Below are positions 7,759 through 16,634 of a stretch of DNA of 53,502 nt, piece after piece (the stretch's first letter is position 1; each line of letters opens with the position of its first letter). The stretch comes from Candidatus Gastranaerophilales bacterium (lineage in GTDB: Bacteria; Cyanobacteriota; Vampirovibrionia; Gastranaerophilales; Gastranaerophilaceae): positions 1 to 53,502 of the forward strand of contig CALUTP010000028.1 of assembly GCA_944323725.1 (NCBI GenBank), given 5' to 3'. The notes under the pieces were generated by a model. The model saw only the letters and a list, made by a program, of their open reading frames with translations, searched no databases and had not been told where the DNA came from. A program made the position numbers and the translations under genes.

Positions 7759-9402
7759 ATGATTACAGCTGACAAATTAAAGTTAAAGCTTAACATACTA
7801 ACTGGGGATATTTTTGGAGGAATTAATGCTGCAATAATCGCACTACCACAAGCATTAGCATTTGGTGTCGCAACTGGTTTTGGAGCTAGTGCTGGTGTAT
7901 GGGGAGCAATTATTTTATGCTTTATTGCAGGAATATTAGGCACAAAAGTGCCTATGATCTCAGGAATTACTGGACCTTCAGCAATTGTTATCGCATCAAT
8001 CATGCACGCACTAAATAAAGATATAAATTCTGTATTAATGATTATGATATTAGCTGGAATATTCCAACTTTTATTATCTTTAACAAAACTCATCGATATA
8101 GTAAAATATGTGCCATACCCTGTTATATCAGGATTTATGAACGGGGTTGGAACAATCATTATCATAATGCAGTTAAATCCGCTTTTAGGATTGAAGCCTT
8201 TTTCTAACACTATTGAGAGCCTTGAGCATATTCTTACATCACTGCATCCGATGAATATACAAGCAGCATTACTCGGGTTTTTAACATTAATAATAGTATT
8301 TGGTATTCCAAAACGCTTAAATAAATATTTACCATCTCAAATTCTAGCATTAATAATTTGTACAATAATTTCCATAAAAATGGGGCTAAATATCCCAAAA
8401 ATTTCAGAAGTATCTATATCAATCCCATCAATTCATTTGCCATCAAGCAACTTGCATGATGTAATTACATATTTTCACTATGCGATAACCCTTGCAATAA
8501 TTCTATCATCTGAAACACTTTTAACAGGACTTGTATGTAATTCGCTTACTAAAACTCAACTATCTCCAAGAACACTTATAGCATCACAAGGTATCGGTAA
8601 TGTTATATGTGCATTAACCGGATCCTTACCTGGTGCGGCAGCTACTATGAGAACTGTTGCCGCAATCAAAACCGGTGCTACAACTAAAATTGCGGCAATA
8701 GTATGCCCCATCGTGCTATTACTTTTGTTATTTAAATTTTCAGGATTTGTCGCAGAAATACCGCTTTGTGTACTCGCAGGTATTCTGATAAAAATTGGAT
8801 ATGATATCATAGATATTAAATTATTAAAAGTCTTAAAATTAGCACCAAAAGAAGATAAATATGTACTTGCAGTGGTTTTCTTACTTACTGTTTTCTATAA
8901 TTTAATAGTTGCGGTAGGTGCAGGCATAACCCTTGCAGCATTACTTTACGCAAAAAAAGTTGCAGATAATGCAAAACTAATCCACAAAGAAGTATATGAT
9001 AAAGATATTATTAAACTTGAAAAAGAAGTAGAACGTGACTATAAATTAAAAATACGTGTAGTCCACATTGACGGACAATTTTTCTTCGGATCCGCTACAC
9101 AGCTTATCTCGCAATTTGACGAACTTTTAGGTACCAGATACTTGATATTAAACTGTGATTTTGAAGAGAAACTAGATATATCAGCACTGTTTGCGTTTGA
9201 AGATATTGTACTCCGCTTAAAATCCCAACATATTAAACTAATTCTTGTTTTACAAAATACAGAAATCTTCAATCAATTAAAAGAATATAAAATGATTGAG
9301 GAAATCGGAGAGGATAATATCTTCTATTCTGAAATCAAAGCCATTGAATATGCAAAAAAATCATTCACAAAAAACGCAAGAAAAAAATATAAAAATAAAT
9401 AA
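7759..9402 (+). CDS. SulP-family anion transporter with C-terminal STAS domain
   Basis: The product is 547 residues. The membrane part (about residues 15-400) has the SulP pattern: GDIFGGINAAIIALPQALAF, then GLYG-equivalent VWGAIILCF and ISGITGPSA. A cytoplasmic STAS domain follows at about 425-520 (VVHIDGQFFFGSATQLI ... LILNCDFEEKLDISALFAFE). Members move sulfate, bicarbonate or other anions; in cyanobacteria BicA is the bicarbonate carrier, but the substrate here cannot be told from sequence. It is translated from an apparently leaderless mRNA. Its stop touches the stop of the convergent XRE gene with no gap. Confidence 0.9.
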   Translation: MITADKLKLKLNILTGDIFGGINAAIIALPQALAFGVATGFGASAGVWGAIILCFIAGILGTKVPMISGITGPSAIVIASIMHALNKDINSVLMIMILAGIFQLLLSLTKLIDIVKYVPYPVISGFMNGVGTIIIIMQLNPLLGLKPFSNTIESLEHILTSLHPMNIQAALLGFLTLIIVFGIPKRLNKYLPSQILALIICTIISIKMGLNIPKISEVSISIPSIHLPSSNLHDVITYFHYAITLAIILSSETLLTGLVCNSLTKTQLSPRTLIASQGIGNVICALTGSLPGAAATMRTVAAIKTGATTKIAAIVCPIVLLLLLFKFSGFVAEIPLCVLAGILIKIGYDIIDIKLLKVLKLAPKEDKYVLAVVFLLTVFYNLIVAVGAGITLAALLYAKKVADNAKLIHKEVYDKDIIKLEKEVERDYKLKIRVVHIDGQFFFGSATQLISQFDELLGTRYLILNCDFEEKLDISALFAFEDIVLRLKSQHIKLILVLQNTEIFNQLKEYKMIEEIGEDNIFYSEIKAIEYAKKSFTKNARKKYKNK

Positions 9403-9624
9403 TTAATCTTTCTCTGTCAATAAATAATCTATAGTTTTACCATAAAAAGATGCAAATTTTGATGCATTTACAAGTGACAAATTATGCTTGCCAAGCTCTA
9501 CATTAGACAAATAAACGGAACTAAAATCAAGAGCCTCAGCGACTTTTTCCTGCGACAAATTCCGTTTCATCCGCTCTATTTTTATGTTCATTCCGAATAT
9601 TTTTAACAAATTTTTATTATCCAT
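9403..9624 (-). CDS. Small XRE-family HTH regulator of cassette A
   Basis: The product is 73 residues and is nearly all one HTH_3 domain: GMNIKIERMKRNLSQEKVAEAL, then DFSSVYLSNVELGKHNLSLV as the recognition helix and following turn. It is divergent from a prepilin gene (82 bp between starts), which is its obvious candidate target along with its own promoter. The inverted pair ATAGTTTA (9623-9630) and TAAACTAT (9680-9687) and an 11-bp palindrome at 9650-9660 lie in that space. No ribosome site precedes the ATG; TATAAA lies 8 nt upstream, suggesting a leaderless mRNA. Its stop abuts the SulP stop. Confidence 0.88.
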   Translation of the reverse strand: MDNKNLLKIFGMNIKIERMKRNLSQEKVAEALDFSSVYLSNVELGKHNLSLVNASKFASFYGKTIDYLLTEKD

Positions 9625-9641
9625 AGTTTAAATTTATAATC

Positions 9642-9670
9642 TTGACTTTATTGTTACAATAATCTATAAT
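9642..9670 (+). promoter_or_regulatory. Consensus promoter of the cassette A prepilin gene with palindrome in the spacer
   Basis: TTGACT (9642-9647) and TATAAT (9665-9670) are separated by exactly 17 bp, the best sigma-70 type promoter in the window. The spacer holds the palindrome ATTGTTACAAT (9650-9660), a good place for a repressor such as the adjacent XRE protein. A GAGGT ribosome site (9695-9699) precedes the ATG at 9706. Confidence 0.8.
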
Positions 9671-9705
9671 ATAAATATATAAACTATAATTTATGAGGTA
9701 AATTA

Positions 9706-10392
9706 ATGAACAGACTAGCTTTTACACTAGCAGAAGTATTAATAACCATAGGGATAATCGGAATAATTGCAGCAATGACTATACCTTCTCTAATACAAAA
9801 AAAAACTAACAGAGAACTAAAGGCTGCATTGCAGAAAAACTATTCTGTTCTTCAATCAGCACTAAATAAAGCTAACTACGAGAATGGCTTAGTAATAAAC
9901 CCAAGTAATGTGAGTGGAACGAGATTTCATGAACTTTTAATGACGCAATTCGACTACGTAAAAGACTGCAAGCTCGGTAGTTGTATTGTTAGAAACACAG
10001 AAACTAATGAAAGTGGGGATATTTTAGATTTTGTTATAAAGGAATATAAAACTTTTAATAAAAAACAAACAGTTCAAACGAACTACTTTGATGATGGACA
10101 GTTTATTATAAAAGATGGAAGTCTTATTATGATAGAGCATCAAACTACACATAATGCACCTATTTATTTTACAATAGACGTTAATGGAATGGACAAAAAG
10201 CCAAATGCTTGGGGACACGATTTGTTTACATTTCAGATTATTAACAATGGAAAACTATTACCAATGGGCGCAGAAGGTACGGAATACAGCAATGATATCT
10301 ACTGTTCTTATACTTCAACTAATGTAATAAATGGCATAGGTTGCACTTATAAAGCACTAACTGATAAAAATTATTGGGATAATCTTCCATAA
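9706..10392 (+). CDS. Prepilin-like protein of cassette A
   Basis: The product is 228 residues. It opens with a type IV prepilin signal: short basic leader MNRLA, then FTLAEVLITIGIIGIIAAM as the hydrophobic N-terminal helix with the Glu at +5. The residue before the cleavage point is Ala rather than the usual Gly. A globular part follows, with FTIDVNGMDKKPNAWGHDLF, two late Cys residues (DIYCSY, GIGCTY) and a tail ending in WDNLP. Such proteins are processed by prepilin peptidase and assembled into pili, pseudopili or DNA-uptake fibres in the envelope. The gene is divergent from an XRE regulator. A strong terminator follows immediately. Confidence 0.88.
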   Translation: MNRLAFTLAEVLITIGIIGIIAAMTIPSLIQKKTNRELKAALQKNYSVLQSALNKANYENGLVINPSNVSGTRFHELLMTQFDYVKDCKLGSCIVRNTETNESGDILDFVIKEYKTFNKKQTVQTNYFDDGQFIIKDGSLIMIEHQTTHNAPIYFTIDVNGMDKKPNAWGHDLFTFQIINNGKLLPMGAEGTEYSNDIYCSYTSTNVINGIGCTYKALTDKNYWDNLP

Positions 10393-10421
10393 AAAAAGCG
10401 GGTTATATAACCCGCTTTTTT
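10391..10421. terminator. Bidirectional terminator between prepilin A and phosphohexomutase
   Basis: GCGGGTTAT/ATAACCCGC (10398-10415) is flanked by seven As and six Ts, working in both directions. It overlaps the last bases of both convergent genes. Confidence 0.92.
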
Positions 10422-12687
10422 AGAATTTATATTTTGGGATTTGAAATACTTCATTATTTGCATCTTTATCTACAAAAGCAAGATAATATTTCATAGCTTC
10501 ATCTTTTGTTTTTTCATAGAACTCATCAGAAATGAATTTTTTATGCAATTCAGTTCTATCACCTGAATAATTTCCCAAAACATTCGCATAAGTTTCAATC
10601 ATTCCTTTATTTGAACCGCCTCCATAAGCCTTAGTTTTCGCATCTGTACCAGAAGGTCTAATTTCGATATACTTATGAGCAAATTTCAAATAAGTGCCAT
10701 CACCTACAAACTTAATTTCTTCTAGGTTATCAAAAATTAAGCTTTTAAAAGCATCATTTAAGACTTCTCTTACATCTTCAATTGTCATAAGCCCTTTCTT
10801 GACTCCCATTGACATGGATAGATAAAATAAGTCATTTTTAGTACGTTTTTTTTCACCTTCAATTTTATCAGCTTTTAACTTATTAATATCTGGCTCAGAC
10901 TCATTATAATAGGCTATATCTACCCGTGTATCATATCTTCCTATGATATTGTTTTCATCAAATATTTCTTTCAAATATCCAGACATAGGAGTATTTACTA
11001 ATTTAGCAATAAGAGCAGATGAAACAATAATAGCCTCAGTAGCACTTTTTTCTCTCATAGCTATTGCTTTACGGCCAGCTAAAGATTCAATCAAATCTTC
11101 TGTTCCCATAATCATTCCGCCAGATTCTTCTCCACCAAAGAGCAATCTAGGATTTTTGCCTAAATTAATTGAATTGCCGAATACATCATCTACAACGACT
11201 TCTTTATCCGGATATTTCTTTAATTGCAATTCTACTTTTTTCATAATATTTGCAATTTCTTTAAAGCCTACAGGAACATTTACAACTTTTACATTATGAG
11301 CCCTTGCCCATTCATCCCATGAACTAGCAGAAGCAGTCGTTTTTATAATAAATCTAGGATGGTTATCCCAAGTATTTTGAAATTTTAACTGTTTTGCCCA
11401 GAAATCCATTAGCATCAAAAATGCTTGATTTGCTGTGAATACTGTTAAAATTCTATCTTCATTTAAAATAACATAATCAATACCATTTTCTTCCAAGAAA
11501 GGTATTCTGTCAGAACTTTCTATCTGCGTGATAGTAAGTCTGTCATGGTCAGGATCTGTAATCAATATCGCTGTATTTAAAGGAGATTTTTTAAGTTTTT
11601 CATCATAATGAAGAGTTTCTATTACTGGGAAAAACTTTTCACCATTTTGTCTATGAGAAATAACTGTAGCATCTACAGAATAGTCATAAAATGCGTGTTC
11701 TCCTTTAGGTGTAATATTATATTTGCCAATAGAATGAAAAAATGGATCTTCTTCTATATTGAACCATTCAAACTTATCTGAAATATCTAATTTCTTCAAA
11801 ACCCTAGATAGAGTTCTATATGCTGATCCCCCAACATTTTCAATAAAAATTTTATTTTTGAAATCCTTAATTAAATCAAGATTAACTTTTTGAGCTACAC
11901 CTGATTTAAGATAATCAACATACAAATCAACACCATCATCAAGCTTTGCCATAATTTTTTCATCTATTAAAGGATTATCTTTTGCCGCAATTTTAATTTC
12001 ATAACTTCCTTCTTTTTCAACTTTATCGAAAATTTCCTGAATCTTATCAACAAATTCCATAGATTCTTCAGGTAAATATTGACTACCTTGAGAATTCAAA
12101 TCTTTAGTAGCGTTTTTAACAGAAATTCCGTGACTTGAAGTAATATATTCACCACCTAACAAATCTAATTTGAATGCTAAAAATGAGGCAAGCCAAATTG
12201 GAATAGTTTTTCTTCCTACAGGAATTAAAGTCTTAATACCATTTGCAGCCTGAACTCGAGCTATAGCATCAAGAAAAAGTGCCGAATTATACCTTACTTC
12301 ACGGCCTGCAATTTTTAAAATTTCTTTTCCTTTATATTTTCCATTAGCTACAAGAGCCTTAGCAAGTGTTGCCAAAACTATACCTACAAGATTAATGGGG
12401 AATCTAGTATCCTGAGGATATAAAATATTCTGAGGACCTCTAATCCCCGCAGTAGAAACTTTAGCTTCCTTTGCATAATTTGCAAACCATTCTTTTAAAT
12501 TTAATCCTTCAGGATTTGTCTTTTCATTATATGGTTCAAGATGAGATTTTTTCAAAACAAATGAAATTTCTCCATCTTTTGAAAAATCCATTAAATTCGC
12601 ATTTTTTATATAATCAGGTGTTTTATCATAAACACTTTTAAACAACTCATTTTCCAAACTATTACTTGATGTCTTTGGCATTGGCAT
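10420..12687 (-). CDS. Phosphoglucomutase/phosphomannomutase superfamily protein, unusually long
   Basis: The product is 755 residues, against about 450-580 for common relatives. All four superfamily loops are seen: an N-terminal STAGIRG (78-84), the phosphoserine loop ITSSHGIS (S185 probable phosphoserine; usual motif TASHNP), the metal loop TDPDHDR (378-383), the sugar loop GGEESGGM, and the phosphate loop RPSGTDAK near residue 690. It should interconvert 1- and 6-phosphohexoses for glycan precursors or storage. Replacement of Asn-Pro by Gly-Ile in the serine loop and the extra length mark a divergent subfamily, so substrate is uncertain. The ATG has an AGGAG site upstream. Convergent with prepilin A. 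Confidence 0.88.
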   Translation of the reverse strand: MPMPKTSSNSLENELFKSVYDKTPDYIKNANLMDFSKDGEISFVLKKSHLEPYNEKTNPEGLNLKEWFANYAKEAKVSTAGIRGPQNILYPQDTRFPINLVGIVLATLAKALVANGKYKGKEILKIAGREVRYNSALFLDAIARVQAANGIKTLIPVGRKTIPIWLASFLAFKLDLLGGEYITSSHGISVKNATKDLNSQGSQYLPEESMEFVDKIQEIFDKVEKEGSYEIKIAAKDNPLIDEKIMAKLDDGVDLYVDYLKSGVAQKVNLDLIKDFKNKIFIENVGGSAYRTLSRVLKKLDISDKFEWFNIEEDPFFHSIGKYNITPKGEHAFYDYSVDATVISHRQNGEKFFPVIETLHYDEKLKKSPLNTAILITDPDHDRLTITQIESSDRIPFLEENGIDYVILNEDRILTVFTANQAFLMLMDFWAKQLKFQNTWDNHPRFIIKTTASASSWDEWARAHNVKVVNVPVGFKEIANIMKKVELQLKKYPDKEVVVDDVFGNSINLGKNPRLLFGGEESGGMIMGTEDLIESLAGRKAIAMREKSATEAIIVSSALIAKLVNTPMSGYLKEIFDENNIIGRYDTRVDIAYYNESEPDINKLKADKIEGEKKRTKNDLFYLSMSMGVKKGLMTIEDVREVLNDAFKSLIFDNLEEIKFVGDGTYLKFAHKYIEIRPSGTDAKTKAYGGGSNKGMIETYANVLGNYSGDRTELHKKFISDEFYEKTKDEAMKYYLAFVDKDANNEVFQIPKYKF

Positions 12688-12743
12688 ATGTTAAATCTCC
12701 TTCTTATTTATTGAAAATATTATATAATAAAAATTTTTTATTG

Positions 12744-12762
12744 TATAATTTTAATGAGGGAG
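12744..12762 (+). promoter_or_regulatory. -10 box and ribosome site deciding the plsC start
   Basis: TATAAT at 12744-12749 is followed by GAGGGAG at 12756-12762, 6 nt before the ATG at 12769. An earlier in-frame ATG at 12754 lies between the -10 box and the ribosome site and is therefore unlikely to be used. Confidence 0.7.
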
Positions 12763-12768
12763 ATATCT

Positions 12769-13458
12769 ATGGCTAAACCTAAAAAAGAATACTCTAAACG
12801 TACAGCTGAAGAATATAATATCTGGCGCAGTATTTTCATGTTTCTTGTATGTAAAGTTTTTTATATGATAAGATTTAAACTCGTATATAGACTTCAAGTT
12901 GAAGGACTTGAAAATGTTCCAAAAGATAACGAGTATATAGTGTGCCCCAATCATCTTTCTACGCTAGATCCCCCGCTTATTTGCGCAGTAATACCCAGAA
13001 GAGTGTCTTTTATGGCTAAAAAAGAATTATTTGATATTCCTTTTCTAAGATGGTGGATAGATTGGCTTGGTGCTTTTGCTGTAAACCGAGAAAGTCTAGG
13101 CCCATCTACAATAAAAACCGTTATGGAAATAAAAAAAAGCCAATGGGTATTTGGAATATTTCCACAAGGAACAAGAGGAATTCCTGGTGAAATTAAAGGA
13201 GTTACGAAAGGGTTTGCTGGACTTGCCAAAATAACAAAATGTGCTGTGCTCCCTGTCGGCATAATTGGAACTAACGAAGTTAAAAGATTCCCTTTTACAG
13301 GAAAAATTATAGTTAAAATTGGAAAACCAATTCCATATAGTTCTGATACTGAAAGTGTTGTAAAACAATGGACAGACGAAATTCAAAAATTAACAGGGTT
13401 TGAATATATCCCTAATGATGGTTCTCAAGATATGATTGGAGTTAAGGATGACAAATAG
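12769..13458 (+). CDS. plsC: 1-acyl-sn-glycerol-3-phosphate acyltransferase family protein (PlsC), copy 1
   Basis: The product is 229 residues from the start supported by GAGGGAG. The acyltransferase block I is CPNHLSTLDPP (HX4D), followed by SFMAKKELF, and FPQGTRG is block III. It should transfer an acyl chain to lysophosphatidic acid at the inner membrane; a hydrophobic segment near residues 20-35 fits membrane attachment. A second family member overlaps its 3' end by 11 bp, so the pair is translationally coupled. The two proteins share YNxxRS, FMAKKELF and FPQG and look like an old tandem duplication. Confidence 0.88.
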   Translation: MAKPKKEYSKRTAEEYNIWRSIFMFLVCKVFYMIRFKLVYRLQVEGLENVPKDNEYIVCPNHLSTLDPPLICAVIPRRVSFMAKKELFDIPFLRWWIDWLGAFAVNRESLGPSTIKTVMEIKKSQWVFGIFPQGTRGIPGEIKGVTKGFAGLAKITKCAVLPVGIIGTNEVKRFPFTGKIIVKIGKPIPYSSDTESVVKQWTDEIQKLTGFEYIPNDGSQDMIGVKDDK

Positions 13459-14164
13459 ACAAAGAAATTTCAATAGACGATATGCTTCTGAATATAATGT
13501 ATTCAGATCAGTTTTCTATCTTTGCTTTTTATATTCTGTTGTAATACCATTTTTCACTATTTTCTATAATTATAGAATTACAGGAAAAGAAAACCTTCCA
13601 AAATGGAATAAACGTGATAAATATATCTTTACAGCTAATCATGTTTCTATCTTTGATCCATTTTTAGTTCCAATGGCGGTAAAAAAACTTATAGCATTTA
13701 TGGCTAAAAAAGAATTATTCGAACCACAAGAAAAATTCAGCTGGCTTATAAAAAGATTAGGTGCATTTGCAGTAGATAGAACAAAACCAGAAATCGCAAC
13801 CTTTAAAACTGTACGTGATATATTTACTACAAGCTGGTCACTAGGAGTATTCCCTCAAGGCGGAACCAGACCTTATGGAAAGCTCGAAGGAATCAAGAAA
13901 GGGTTTGTTGTTATCGCAAAAAATGCAAAAGCTGATATCATTCCTGTTGCAATAGCCGGCTGGGATGGATATCCGAAACTTAAGCCATTTACAAGAAGAA
14001 ATGTTCAACTCCATATTGGTAAACCAATTTCATATAAATTACCAGAAGATGTTATAATCTATGAATGGTGCAAACAAATTTCTGAACTCGCTGAATATGA
14101 GAATTGTGCACCAATTCCTGAAAGTTACAAACAAACAATCGTAGAACAACCTGCAAAAGTTTAA
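13448..14164 (+). CDS. PlsC-type acyltransferase, copy 2
   Basis: The product is 238 residues from the ATG at 13448, which has GGAG 6 nt upstream; an in-frame TTG at 13436 is less likely. HX4D reads TANHVSIFDPF, followed by IAFMAKKELF, and block III is FPQGGTRP, with one more Gly than in copy 1. A hydrophobic N-terminal segment (about 20-40) suggests membrane attachment. It overlaps copy 1 by 11 bp. The two may act on different acceptor lipids or chain lengths, which sequence does not show. After the TAA stop the same frame stays open for 20 codons to 14226. Confidence 0.87.
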   Translation: MTNRQRNFNRRYASEYNVFRSVFYLCFLYSVVIPFFTIFYNYRITGKENLPKWNKRDKYIFTANHVSIFDPFLVPMAVKKLIAFMAKKELFEPQEKFSWLIKRLGAFAVDRTKPEIATFKTVRDIFTTSWSLGVFPQGGTRPYGKLEGIKKGFVVIAKNAKADIIPVAIAGWDGYPKLKPFTRRNVQLHIGKPISYKLPEDVIIYEWCKQISELAEYENCAPIPESYKQTIVEQPAKV

Positions 14165-14232
14165 TCCCCCATCAAGAATGAAACTACTGTAGAATATTTA
14201 AATAAACTTGAAAAATATAAAATTTAATAAAT

Positions 14233-14271
14233 ACAACAAATCTCTGAAATTATCTTTCAGAGATTTGTTGT
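14233..14271. terminator. Long inverted repeat between convergent genes
   Basis: A perfect 17-bp stem (14233-14249 and 14255-14271) with a 5-nt loop lies between the stops of the acyltransferase and the HEAT-like gene. No clean T-run follows on either strand, so it may act as a weak terminator or an mRNA 3' end stabiliser. Confidence 0.6.
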
Positions 14272-14308
14272 CATTTATATTTAAAGAAAGGAATGAATTG
14301 CTTTTGCA

Positions 14309-15394
14309 CTAAGCAGCCATTTGATTCAACTTATCTAATGCTGCAGTTGCTGCGTCTTGAACACCCTTGTCTTCATCATTCTTAGCAATTGTAAACAATG
14401 TATTCAAATCTTTTTTGTAACTTGGGTTTTGTATATAGCTTAATGCTTCGATTGCAGAAGTTCTAACCATTGGGTTAGGGTTATTCTTTAACTGTTCAAC
14501 TACAGTAACTGCACCTGGCAATTCAGTAAGAGGTACTGTTGTATTAGTTAACTTAGCTACTTCATCCCCATAGAGTTTTTGAAGAATTGCTGAGGTAAAT
14601 AAAGCATAGCTTTTATTTCTTTCGGCTTGTTCCATCGGAGTAATCGTTGTAGCTAATTGCTTTTCTGCATCAGTCATTTGTTGATTAGATAATAACTTCT
14701 GTCTAGCTGCAATTTGTTCTTGAGTAGGACCTGCTAATTTGCTAGAATCAGTCTTCACAATATTAGATAAAGCATCCATTACTTTTACATCAAGCAATTC
14801 TGTTGCTTTTTGTGGATCTTCTTTTACCATATTAGCCATTTCTTCCATTGTAGCTGCTTGTACTTCATAATCTGGACTTGCTAGTTTTGAAATGAAAGCA
14901 TTTAAATCAACCTGAGGAGCTACAGGAGCTGATGGAATAACTTCCGGTTTTTGAGCTTCTACAGGAGCTGATGAGGGTTGAGAAGCCTCAGGCTGAGTAA
15001 CTACAGGTTGAGGTACATTAATATTTTGTTGAGCTACTTGAGGAGCTGGAACTACAACCGGTACTGGAGCTTGTGCTTGAGGTTGTACAGGAGTTTGAGC
15101 TACTGGTGCAGAAACTGGTTGTACTGGCACCTGTGGCTGAACCGGAGGCATGTAATATGGTTGTTGTGGAGCCTGCGGATATTGGTATAACTGAGCCTGT
15201 GGATATGTGTAATAAGGCATTGTAGGAGTTGCATACTGAGGTACTTGCTGTGGTACATTTACTACAGACTGACCAACGCCAGGAGCTGAAACACTAGGAT
15301 TGTGAACGTCAATTTTTACAGCATTGTAATTAGGAGCAGGTGTTGCTATTGGTTGCTGTAAGTAAGGATTTACGTAATTTGGAATTTGCATCAT
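14309..15394 (-). CDS. Pro/Gln-rich protein with C-terminal HEAT-like repeats
   Basis: The product is 361 residues. Residues 1-165 are a low-complexity stretch of Pro, Gln, Val, Ala and Tyr (QPYYMPPVQPQVPVQPV and similar). Residues 168-360 are helical with HEAT-like pairs: AFISKLASPDYEVQAATMEEMANMV and the last repeats, PMVRTSAIEALSYI and GVQDAATAALDKL. HEAT domains are protein-binding scaffolds. There is no signal peptide or membrane helix, so a cytoplasmic scaffold is the simplest reading. The ATG has an AAGGAAG site. It is not a family I can name. Confidence 0.7.
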   Translation of the reverse strand: MMQIPNYVNPYLQQPIATPAPNYNAVKIDVHNPSVSAPGVGQSVVNVPQQVPQYATPTMPYYTYPQAQLYQYPQAPQQPYYMPPVQPQVPVQPVSAPVAQTPVQPQAQAPVPVVVPAPQVAQQNINVPQPVVTQPEASQPSSAPVEAQKPEVIPSAPVAPQVDLNAFISKLASPDYEVQAATMEEMANMVKEDPQKATELLDVKVMDALSNIVKTDSSKLAGPTQEQIAARQKLLSNQQMTDAEKQLATTITPMEQAERNKSYALFTSAILQKLYGDEVAKLTNTTVPLTELPGAVTVVEQLKNNPNPMVRTSAIEALSYIQNPSYKKDLNTLFTIAKNDEDKGVQDAATAALDKLNQMAA

Positions 15395-15582
15395 CTTATT
15401 TTCTTCCTTTCAATAAATAATATTGTCTTATTCCTATTCTACCCTTTAAATACTCCTCAAGAAATAAAATTGCTAAAATGACGTTTTTTTTTAACAAAAG
15501 TTAACAATCAATCTTTCTTTAAAATTTAAATTTTTACAAAAGATGAGATATATTTACATTTGTAAGACAAATATTTTATTTA

Positions 15583-15591
15583 TGATATAAT
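15583..15591 (+). promoter_or_regulatory. Extended -10 promoter for the transketolase-ftsEX operon
   Basis: TGATATAAT is a perfect extended -10. A leader of about 60 nt follows, with the ribosome site AAAGGTG at 15642-15648 before the ATG at 15659. The rest of the 264-bp gap from 15395 is AT-rich and shows no gene. Confidence 0.65.
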
Positions 15592-15658
15592 ATTAATTGG
15601 ACACGGGGTATTATATCCAAAGTAGAAATTCTTACAGAACTAAAGGTGTTTATCAATT

Positions 15659-16621
15659 ATGTTAATAAATAAACAAGAAAAAAAATCTATACGTTCAGCT
15701 TTTGGAAAAACACTTGCTAAACTAGGGCATACTCATCCGGAAATTGTTGTTATGGATGCTGATTTAGCATGCTCAACTCAGACTCAGATTTTTCAAAAAG
15801 AATTTCCTGAGAGATTTTTTGATGTTGGTATAGCTGAACAAGATATGATTGCCTCAGCTGCAGGGTTAGCTGCTATGGGGAAAACACCTTTCGTATCAAG
15901 TTTTGCAATGTTTGCAACTGGCAGGACTTATGATCAAATTAGAAATACAGTATGTTATCCTGAATTTAATGTAAAAATCGTAGGCACACATGGTGGAATT
16001 ACAGTTGGAGAAGATGGAGCTAGCCATCAAGCTTTAGAAGATATTTCACTTATGCGTTCTATACCTAACATGTCAATAATTGTTCCCGCAGACTGCAAAG
16101 AATGCGAACAAGTAATTAATTTTGCTGCTGAAAATTATGGACCTATGTATATCAGAATTCCAAGAACAAATGTTTGCGATATATTTGATGAAAATTATGA
16201 ATTTGATTTTTGTAAAGTAAAAGTTATTGAAGATGGGACTGATGTGACTGTCATTACAAATGGGGAAACTCTTGCTGAAGTAATTGAAGCTGGAGAAATA
16301 CTAAAAAAAGACGGATACTCAATCCAAATAATACATGCACCAGTTGTAAAACCTCTTGATGGTGCAACTATTATTGAAAAAGCTAAAAAAACAAAATTTG
16401 TCATAACTGTCGAAAATCATTCAATAATAGGCGGATTAGGCAGTGCTGTATGCGAACTTTTAGCTGAATATTACCCGATGCCGGTACAAAGAATAGGTAT
16501 TAATGATACATTTGGACAAAGCGGCAAATGGGATTATCTACTTGAATATTATGGACTAACAGCTAATAAACTAGCTAAAAATATAAAAAAACATATTGAT
16601 ACCTACAGACTGGTAAAATAA
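15659..16621 (+). CDS. Transketolase C-terminal subunit (split transketolase / DXS-like)
   Basis: The product is 320 residues and matches the second half of split transketolases: pyrimidine-binding domain with VVMDADLACSTQ, RFFDVGIAEQDMIASAAGLA (the catalytic Glu of the GIAEQ motif), VGTHGGITVGEDGASHQALEDI, then the C-terminal domain with VENHSIIGGLGSAV. It must pair with a separate N-terminal, ThDP-diphosphate-binding subunit for sugar phosphate transfer in the pentose phosphate pathway. That partner is usually directly upstream, but here the upstream gene is on the other strand and unrelated. It heads an apparent operon; ftsE starts 13 bp after its stop. Confidence 0.87.
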   Translation: MLINKQEKKSIRSAFGKTLAKLGHTHPEIVVMDADLACSTQTQIFQKEFPERFFDVGIAEQDMIASAAGLAAMGKTPFVSSFAMFATGRTYDQIRNTVCYPEFNVKIVGTHGGITVGEDGASHQALEDISLMRSIPNMSIIVPADCKECEQVINFAAENYGPMYIRIPRTNVCDIFDENYEFDFCKVKVIEDGTDVTVITNGETLAEVIEAGEILKKDGYSIQIIHAPVVKPLDGATIIEKAKKTKFVITVENHSIIGGLGSAVCELLAEYYPMPVQRIGINDTFGQSGKWDYLLEYYGLTANKLAKNIKKHIDTYRLVK

Positions 16622-16634
16622 TAAGGAATAAAAT

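Noticed and set aside
7746-8210. 154-codon minus-strand frame opposite the SulP gene
   Set aside because: No ribosome site and composition of an antisense shadow; the SulP frame carries clear family motifs.
12754-12768. Earlier ATG for the first acyltransferase
   Set aside because: It lies before the GAGGGAG site and within a few bases of the -10 box, so the ATG at 12769 is the real start.
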